A DNA stretch of 37,700 nt, from the NCBI GenBank assembly GCA_016207095.1, contig JACQQF010000035.1, positions 1 to 37,700 on the forward strand, read 5' to 3'. This stretch comes from Candidatus Methylomirabilota bacterium. Its GTDB lineage: Bacteria > Methylomirabilota > Methylomirabilia > Methylomirabilales > Methylomirabilaceae. Positions within the stretch are counted from its first letter, which is position 1; each line of letters starts with the position of its first letter. Made by a program: the position numbers and the translations under genes. A model generated the notes under the pieces. That model made no database searches and was not told where the DNA came from. It was given only the letters and a program-made list of their open reading frames with translations. This document shows positions 32,898-37,700 of the stretch, piece by piece.

Positions 32898-33023
32898 GTG
32901 GACGACTACCCGGTCATGCGCCACCTCCTGAACCTGGAGACGGTCAAGACCTATGAGGGGACCCACGACATCCACACCCTGATCCTCGGCCGCGACATCA
33001 CCGGCATCTCGGCGATCGAGTAG
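32898..33023 (+). pseudogene. Duplicated 3' end of the gcdH-like gene
   Basis: This 126-bp stretch matches 28409-28534 at 118 of 126 positions without gaps, including the stop. It encodes the last 41 residues of the acyl-CoA dehydrogenase ([20 protein letters not shown] and so on). A 61-codon open frame starts upstream at 32838, but the prefix is unrelated. It retains a terminator right after it, as an original gene end would. Confidence 0.85.
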
Positions 33024-33051
33024 GGCCTTCCGGCATGGCCTCTCAAAAGCG

Positions 33052-33083
33052 AAAGGCGAGCAGTACGTCATCTGCTCGCCTTT
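33052..33083. terminator. Bidirectional intrinsic terminator
   Basis: Perfect 12-base arms (AAAGGCGAGCAG at 33052-33063 and its complement at 33072-33083) with an 8-base loop; TTTCTC follows on the plus strand and CGCTTTTG on the minus strand. It separates the gcdH remnant from the converging tRNA/GIY-YIG unit. Confidence 0.8.
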
Positions 33084-33097
33084 CTCATCCTTAGAAA

Positions 33098-33170
33098 TGG
33101 CGGGGCCGACGGGACTCGAACCCGCGACCTTCCCGCGCCCTCAGGCGCGGGACGTTCTAACCAAGCCTGC
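33098..33170 (-). pseudogene. tRNA-Asp-like remnant lacking its 5' acceptor strand
   Basis: Bases 33098-33130 are identical (33 of 33) to the 3' end of tRNA-Asp at 33437-33469, including CCA, acceptor strand, T-arm and variable loop. The D-loop-like GGTTAGAACG is also kept. The anticodon arm differs (CCCGCGCC-TGAG-GGCGCGGG, eight perfect pairs and a four-base loop), and no 5' strand pairs with the acceptor. It overlaps the last codons of the GIY-YIG ORF. Confidence 0.7.
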
Positions 33171-33416
33171 TATATGCTGGCGGCTCTTCTTTGCCTTGAT
33201 CGCGCGCTCTCGTGACGCGGCCTCAGCCCTGGTCGCGAAGTATTCGACATACACCAACTCGTGAGGGCCTCCGCCCTTATTCGCGAGAGTTCGACCGGTG
33301 TTGTGACGCTTGATGCGTTCGGAGAGGTTGTTCGTGTGGCCAATGTAGAATCCGCCGGTCGTCCTACTTCGGAGGATGTAGACAGCAAAAGGTCCCGACA
33401 TGCAACGCGCAGACAT
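33141..33416 (-). CDS. GIY-YIG nuclease domain protein
   Basis: A 91-residue single-domain protein with VYILRS, FYIGHTNNLSERIKRH and a C-terminal RERAIKAKKSRQ, matching the UvrC/YhbQ-type GIY-YIG fold (V-Y-I and Y-I-G as the two signature tripeptides). The exact start is uncertain (Met at 33416 or 33401). The last ten or so codons read into the tRNA-like remnant. It lies directly behind tRNA-Asp on the same strand, between two copies of the tRNA-Asp 3' end. Confidence 0.82.
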   Translation of the reverse strand: MSARCMSGPFAVYILRSRTTGGFYIGHTNNLSERIKRHNTGRTLANKGGGPHELVYVEYFATRAEAASRERAIKAKKSRQHIAGLVRTSRA

Positions 33417-33436
33417 CCTTGGAGCATTCGAGAATG

Positions 33437-33513
33437 TGGCGGGGCCGACGGGACTCGAACCCGCGACCTCCGGCGTGACAGGCCGGCGTTCTAACCGACT
33501 GAACTACGACCCC
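33437..33513 (-). tRNA. tRNA-Asp (GTC)
   Basis: 77 bases including encoded CCA. The acceptor stem GGGGTCG pairs with CGGCCCC (one G-U). The anticodon loop CTGTCAC lies on a CCGGC/GCCGG stem; the T-arm is GCGGGTTCGAGTCCCGT. Co-oriented with tRNA-Val 65 bases upstream. Confidence 0.95.
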
Positions 33514-33578
33514 GCGTCGAAACAGACCTTGGGTGATCACATGTCCGGTGACTTCAATCCATCGAAGGGGGGGGCTGA

Positions 33579-33653
33579 TGGTGGGCGAAGGAGGTGTCGA
33601 ACCTCCGACCCCCTGCTTGTAAGGCAGGTGCTCTCCCGCTGAGCTATTCGCCC
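33579..33653 (-). tRNA. tRNA-Val (TAC)
   Basis: 75 bases with CCA. The acceptor stem GGGCGAA pairs with TTCGCCC; the D-arm is GCTCAGCGGGAGAGC; the anticodon loop CTTACAA sits on CCTGC/GCAGG; the T-arm is GGAGGTTCGACACCTCC. Confidence 0.96.
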
Positions 33654-33700
33654 GACCGCGACGATGGCCGCCGGACAATTGGCCGCCCAGACCGGTGTTG

Positions 33701-33728
33701 AGTATAACGTATGACGACGGACTGTCAA
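33701..33728 (-). promoter_or_regulatory. Promoter of the tRNA-Val/tRNA-Asp operon
   Basis: On the minus strand TTGACA (33728-33723), a 16-base spacer and TATACT (33706-33701), about 48 bases before tRNA-Val. Confidence 0.78.
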
Positions 33729-33880
33729 GCCGAAACGGTCCACTGATCGGGAGGCGCGATGCTTTTCTCTTGCCTTCTCTCATGTCTGTGATAGTCTCAT
33801 GACCCTTCCGCATAGGCCCCGTTCAGCAAGCCGCCAGGCTGTAGGAAAAGCGGTGTTGAAGATGGGAACCGTCAGCAAGC

Positions 33881-33926
33881 AGCCCTGCGAGACGCAAAGA
33901 TCGTCTCGGAGGGCTTTCTCGTTTTT
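33881..33926 (+). terminator. Attenuator-like terminator in the leader of the histidine kinase
   Basis: AGCCCT (33881-33886) pairs with AGGGCT (33910-33915), and CGAGACG inside pairs with CGTCTCG; then TTTCTCGTTTTT follows. It sits about 85 bases upstream of the kinase start in a gene-free stretch (33729-34010) of about 280 bases. It could end a small RNA or attenuate the kinase. Confidence 0.6.
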
Positions 33927-34010
33927 GATGGGCAGGTCCAGGGACCGGCAGTCTCGGCGAATGCTGTGCAGTCAACGCTCCGCCCGCGCACCCCTAATAG
34001 GGCTTCTGAT

Positions 34011-37000
34011 ATGGGCGTCCTAAGGACATCGGCGGCGCCATCGAACGCCGGGAGGGAGGGGAGCAAGCGGCTCTTCCCGTTCTCCATACGGACCCATCTC
34101 ACGGTCATTGCCATCATCCTGACGATGGGACCGGTGGTCATCTTTGGCTTGGTGCAGGCGCGTAGTGTCCGGGACCGAGAGATCAGCGGCGCCTCATCTC
34201 GCTATCAGGCGATGGCCACCAGCGTCGCCCGCGAGATCGACTTCTTCATCTCCGATGCCGCCGACAACTTGAAACTCATTGCTGGTGCGGTTGTGGAGAT
34301 GAAGCGTCTGGACACACCAGCCCTGGAAGTCCACATCCGTCGAGCCCTGGACACGCGGACCATCAACCATATTGCGGTCATGACTCCATCGGCCCGTTCA
34401 ATCGTCAATCTGACCAGGCATGGAAGGCTTCCAACCGGGGTGGACTACAGCGATCGTCCCTATTTCCGGGCGACCATCGCCTCACGCGCTCCCCAGCTCT
34501 CTATCCCCCTCATGGGAAGGGTCAGCAGTCGTCCCGAGGTCTTCCTCAGTGTCCCGGCACTCGATCGCCGCGGCACACTGAAGGCGGTCCTGGTGGGCGG
34601 CCTGGATATGACCGAAATCTACAAACGGCACCTGTCCGAGGCAGGCACAGCGGAGCCACTGGGCCGTACGCTGCTGTTGGAGCCCTCGGGGCGCCCTGTG
34701 GCGGCGTCGGATCGGACGGTTGACGAGGTGTTCACCGCCACCCCCGATGTCCGGATCGCCCCGCACGTTTGGGAAAGCGATCCCCGACTGCTGGCCTGGA
34801 CCGATGAACAGGGGCATCGCATGGTGGGGGCCAGCGCCTCCCTCGCGACATGGAAGTGGACGATCTTGCGCGGGATCCCGGAGGACGACCTCAGGGAGAC
34901 CATAATTACACCGATCCGGCGATTGGCCTACACGGCCGTCTGGTTGCTCGTGGCCTGTCTGATCGTAAGCCCCCTCGTGTCGCACATCATGGCCCAGCCG
35001 ATCCAGGCACTGAGGGACCAAGCCAGGCGCCTCGCCGACGGGGCGCTTGGGGAGCAGGGCACTCCCACGCTCTACGCCCCGAGGGAGCTGGTTGATTTGT
35101 CGAGCAGCTTCAATACGATGTCCGCCCAGCTCGCCCGCAATTACCGGGAAGTCGCCGCAGTGAGTGTCATCGCCAAGAGCGTCAGCCAATCGCTCGATCT
35201 TCACGAGATCCTCCAGGGGTCGCTGGCCACCATCGCCGACGTGATCGCCCTGGATGCCGCAGTGATCTTTCTGCTGGAGGGTGAAGAGCTGCGGGTTGCG
35301 GCGCACCTGGGCCTGTCGAATGAATTCGTCACCAGGGCTGATCGGATGCGCATTGGCGATGGATTCGCCGGCCGGGTGGCGGAGTCCGGCGCCCCGCTCC
35401 TCGTCGAAGACATGTGGATCGATCCACGGCTGAGATCCGATGCGGTGAAGAACGAAGGGCTCCACTCACTCGTCAGCGTTCCCCTCTCCGCGAAGGGGCG
35501 CATCGTTGGGGTCCTGCACATCTTTCGACGCGGTATCCGCCAGTTCGGTGAAGACGAAGTGACGCTGTTGACGACCATCGGGGTGCAAATCGGGGTCGCC
35601 GTTGAAAACGCCGGCCTGTACGCCCTGGCCAAGGCCCGGCTCAAGGAGGCCGAAGCGCTTGCGGAGATCAGCCGGCAACTCGGCAGCTCCCTCGACCTCC
35701 AGATGGTCATTCTCACCATCGTCAGGTGGGCCAAGGAGCTGTGCAGCAGCGACCTCGCCGTGTTCGCTCCCTACGATCCGGTCCGCCGCGTGGCGACGGT
35801 CACCGCGTTTGTCGGCGCCCGGACCGAGCTCCTCCGGAACTATGAGATCGAGCCGGGGAAAAACGAGCTTGGCTGGGTTCTCGAGACCGGCACCCCCTTC
35901 GTCACCGACGACTACGTCAACGACCCGCGCCTCTCCCAGAACTCCGCCTTGCTGGCCCGTGCGGAGGGTTTCGTCACCAAGCTGGCGGTCCCCATCCGTT
36001 CCCGGAACGAGAGCATCGGCCTGCTGTGGGTCATCAACCGGCGTCCGATCCCCTTCACCAGAGAGCACCAGGAGGTCTTGCAAAAGCTGGCCACCCACGC
36101 CGCCGTGGCCCTGGAGAACGCCCGCCTCCATCAAGAGGCGCAGGATCGGCTCCAAGAGACCGAAACGCTTCTGTCGGTCGGCCAGATGCTGACCGCGACC
36201 CTGGATTTGCAGGAGGCGCTCCGTCGTGGAGCGCGCGAATTAGCCCGCGCCCTCCACGCCGACACCGCCGGCGCGTATCTCATCTCTCCCGACGGGCAGT
36301 CGTTGCACCCCTTCGCCGGCTACCATCTCCCGAAAGAGAGATTAGTGTATATTCGAGCCACCGCCATCCCGCTTGACCTTAACCGGTTCGTCCAGGAGGG
36401 GTTCATCGCGCGACGCCCCACCTTTTCCCCCGACTGTCGGCACGACCCGAGATGGAGTGATCGGACCGGCGTCTTCACGTTCCGGGCACTCCTGATGGTC
36501 CCCTTCATCGCGCGGGACGAGGTCATCGGCAGCCTCTTCGGCGTCTGGTGGGAGCAGCCGCATACCCTGACCCCCCGCGAGCTGGAGCTGGCCGACGGGA
36601 TCGGCCGGCAACTCGCCTTGGCCGTCGAGAACGCCCGGCTTCATCAGGCAAGCCTTGATCGCGCCGCAACCCTGGCCGAGTCAGAGGATCGGTACCGGAG
36701 GCTGGCCGAGGGCGCAACGGACCTCATCTTTACCGTGGACGTCAAAGGACGATTCACCTATCTGAACCCGCGCGTCGAGGAGATACTGGGCCACCGGGCC
36801 GAGGAGCTCCTGGGAAGGCCTTCGATCGCCACTGTCGTCCCGAAAGATCAGGACCTTGTGAGGGGGATCTTCGCCAGGGCGTTACAGGGCGAGAGTGACT
36901 TCGATGTCTATGAGGTCGAGGCCGTCAAGAAGGATGGTTCGACCATCCCTATGGAGGTGGGTGCGAGCAGCATCTACGACGCTGAAGGGCGCGTCATTGG

Positions 37001-37700
37001 CCGACAGGGGATTGCGAGAGACCTGACCGAACGGCGGCGTCTGGAAGAGGAAGTACGGGAGCGGAAGCGGCTGGAGGGGGTCAATCACTTCAAGTCCCAG
37101 TTCCTGGCCAACATGTCGCATGAGCTCCGGACTCCCATGAATGCCGTCCTCGGGTTTTCGGAGATTCTCCGGGATCGCCATTTCGGCCCCCTGACCGAGA
37201 AGCAGGCCCGGTTTGTGAACAACATCCTGGTGGGCGGCCGCCACCTGCTCGCCCTGATCAACGACATCCTGGACCTCGCCAAGATCGAGGCCGGGAAGAT
37301 GCGGCTCGACCCTGCTCCCTTGGCGCTCCGCGATGCCATCACAGAGGTCTGCGACGTCATGCAGCTCCAGGCCGAGGCCAAGCATCAGAGCATCCAGACA
37401 CAGGTGGATCCGGACGTGGGCATCTGCGTCGCCGATCGGCATAGGGTCCACCAGATCCTGCTGAACCTCCTCTCCAACGCGATCAAGTTCACTCCCGACG
37501 CCGGGCAGATCATGGTCACCGCCCGCCGCGTCCGAGATGCCGAGTGCGACGCGCGGAGCGTTCCTGATACGACCTCGCACCTTGCACCTCGCACCTCGGA
37601 CTCCGGCGATTTCGTAGAAATCGCCGTGGCGGATACAGGGATCGGCATCAGTCCCGACGACCTCCAGCGCCTGTTCCAAGAGTTCGAGCAACTTGAACCG
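34011..37700 (+). CDS. Multi-domain sensor histidine kinase (partial, runs off the window)
   Basis: At least 1230 residues. A first membrane helix (about 22-47), then an extracytoplasmic Cache-type sensor domain (about 50-290, with VDYSDRPYFRATIA), a second helix (about 303-325) and HAMP (325-375). Three GAF domains follow (about 385-530, 545-700 and 715-880), then PAS (890-1010) ending in the PAC segment GRQGIARDLTERRR. HisKA has phospho-acceptor His1037 in ANMSHELRTPMN. The HATPase has the N-box LLNLLSNAIKFTP and G1 box VADTGIGIS, after which the window ends. The ATPase contains an in-frame minisatellite (37573-37600, HLAPRT-like). No response regulator is visible. Confidence 0.9.
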   Translation, partial: MGVLRTSAAPSNAGREGSKRLFPFSIRTHLTVIAIILTMGPVVIFGLVQARSVRDREISGASSRYQAMATSVAREIDFFISDAADNLKLIAGAVVEMKRLDTPALEVHIRRALDTRTINHIAVMTPSARSIVNLTRHGRLPTGVDYSDRPYFRATIASRAPQLSIPLMGRVSSRPEVFLSVPALDRRGTLKAVLVGGLDMTEIYKRHLSEAGTAEPLGRTLLLEPSGRPVAASDRTVDEVFTATPDVRIAPHVWESDPRLLAWTDEQGHRMVGASASLATWKWTILRGIPEDDLRETIITPIRRLAYTAVWLLVACLIVSPLVSHIMAQPIQALRDQARRLADGALGEQGTPTLYAPRELVDLSSSFNTMSAQLARNYREVAAVSVIAKSVSQSLDLHEILQGSLATIADVIALDAAVIFLLEGEELRVAAHLGLSNEFVTRADRMRIGDGFAGRVAESGAPLLVEDMWIDPRLRSDAVKNEGLHSLVSVPLSAKGRIVGVLHIFRRGIRQFGEDEVTLLTTIGVQIGVAVENAGLYALAKARLKEAEALAEISRQLGSSLDLQMVILTIVRWAKELCSSDLAVFAPYDPVRRVATVTAFVGARTELLRNYEIEPGKNELGWVLETGTPFVTDDYVNDPRLSQNSALLARAEGFVTKLAVPIRSRNESIGLLWVINRRPIPFTREHQEVLQKLATHAAVALENARLHQEAQDRLQETETLLSVGQMLTATLDLQEALRRGARELARALHADTAGAYLISPDGQSLHPFAGYHLPKERLVYIRATAIPLDLNRFVQEGFIARRPTFSPDCRHDPRWSDRTGVFTFRALLMVPFIARDEVIGSLFGVWWEQPHTLTPRELELADGIGRQLALAVENARLHQASLDRAATLAESEDRYRRLAEGATDLIFTVDVKGRFTYLNPRVEEILGHRAEELLGRPSIATVVPKDQDLVRGIFARALQGESDFDVYEVEAVKKDGSTIPMEVGASSIYDAEGRVIGRQGIARDLTERRRLEEEVRERKRLEGVNHFKSQFLANMSHELRTPMNAVLGFSEILRDRHFGPLTEKQARFVNNILVGGRHLLALINDILDLAKIEAGKMRLDPAPLALRDAITEVCDVMQLQAEAKHQSIQTQVDPDVGICVADRHRVHQILLNLLSNAIKFTPDAGQIMVTARRVRDAECDARSVPDTTSHLAPRTSDSGDFVEIAVADTGIGISPDDLQRLFQEFEQLEP

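Noticed and set aside
32838-33023. A stand-alone 61-residue gene
   Set aside because: It is the copied 3' end of the acyl-CoA dehydrogenase with an unrelated prefix and no ribosome-binding site.
33098-33170. A functional third tRNA (Leu GAG)
   Set aside because: No 5' acceptor strand and an anticodon arm that cannot form the standard loop; it is better explained as a duplicated tRNA-Asp 3' end.
33860-33930. c-di-GMP-I riboswitch
   Set aside because: Only GACGCAAAG matches, and it lies inside a terminator hairpin; the other conserved segments and helices are not recognisable.
1-37700. CRISPR array, prophage or complete insertion sequence
   Set aside because: No regularly spaced direct repeats with unique spacers, no cas, integrase, transposase or phage structural genes were seen.

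Overview
The window is a GC-rich (about 60% by eye) bacterial chromosome segment, densely packed with housekeeping and carbon-metabolism genes. It has the futalosine route to menaquinone (mqnA next to an aminodeoxyfutalosine-deaminase-type amidohydrolase), formate-tetrahydrofolate ligase, glycogen synthase, FmdB, and a yicC-remA-gmk-rpoZ operon. It also carries an acyl-CoA toolkit: crotonase, PaaI thioesterase, 3-hydroxyacyl-CoA dehydrogenase and glutaryl-CoA-dehydrogenase type. Sec signal peptides and a Spy-like periplasmic protein point to a diderm. A candidate-phylum NC10 (Methylomirabilota)-like organism would fit, but that is an inference from gene content; no marker gene here proves it.

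Layout. 1-1086: no large gene; a 51-residue zinc-ribbon ORF on the minus strand with a structured leader. 1087-7514 (+): crotonase and thioesterase, then a TTGACA promoter and yicC-remA-gmk-rpoZ-mobA, then the two futalosine-pathway genes. 7710-13144: phosphatase, FmdB, DedA/VTT membrane protein, CaCA cation exchanger and NYN-LOTUS protein, interrupted by miniature repeat elements. 13145-16199 (+): an SDR lacking catalytic residues, a small membrane protein, a frameshifted Nudix gene and thiS-thiG-thiE. 16462-21107 (-): HU, hydroxyacyl-CoA dehydrogenase, a small secreted protein with an in-frame UGA, rarA, pyrF and an RNase Z-like MBL protein. 21188-25245: TPR lipoprotein-like protein, small periplasmic protein, Spy-like protein and glgA, again separated by repeat elements. 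25514-28534: divergent fhs and gcdH-like genes. 28629-32819: a large secreted subtilisin with two GEVED repeats, followed by a copy of the 3' end of the gcdH-like gene. 33098-33728 (-): tRNA-Val, tRNA-Asp, a GIY-YIG ORF and a duplicated tRNA-Asp 3' end. 34011-end (+): a giant sensor histidine kinase cut by the window edge.

The most striking signals are as follows. (1) Two families of non-coding miniature elements (A about 108 bp, B about 175-195 bp) share CTAG-bounded terminal inverted repeats. They are inserted into one another at CTAG/TTAG sites, and they supply the exact stop codon of five neighbouring genes. (2) A small exported protein has UGA where Cys would be expected, followed by a bSECIS-like hairpin. 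(3) Two loci have a gene inserted behind a duplicated 3' end: gcdH 3' end with the subtilisin, and tRNA-Asp 3' end with the GIY-YIG ORF. (4) There are lesions or oddities in small-molecule genes: an SDR with Lys and Ser replaced by Ala, ThiS ending GG-AE, and thiE without a canonical start next to a minisatellite.
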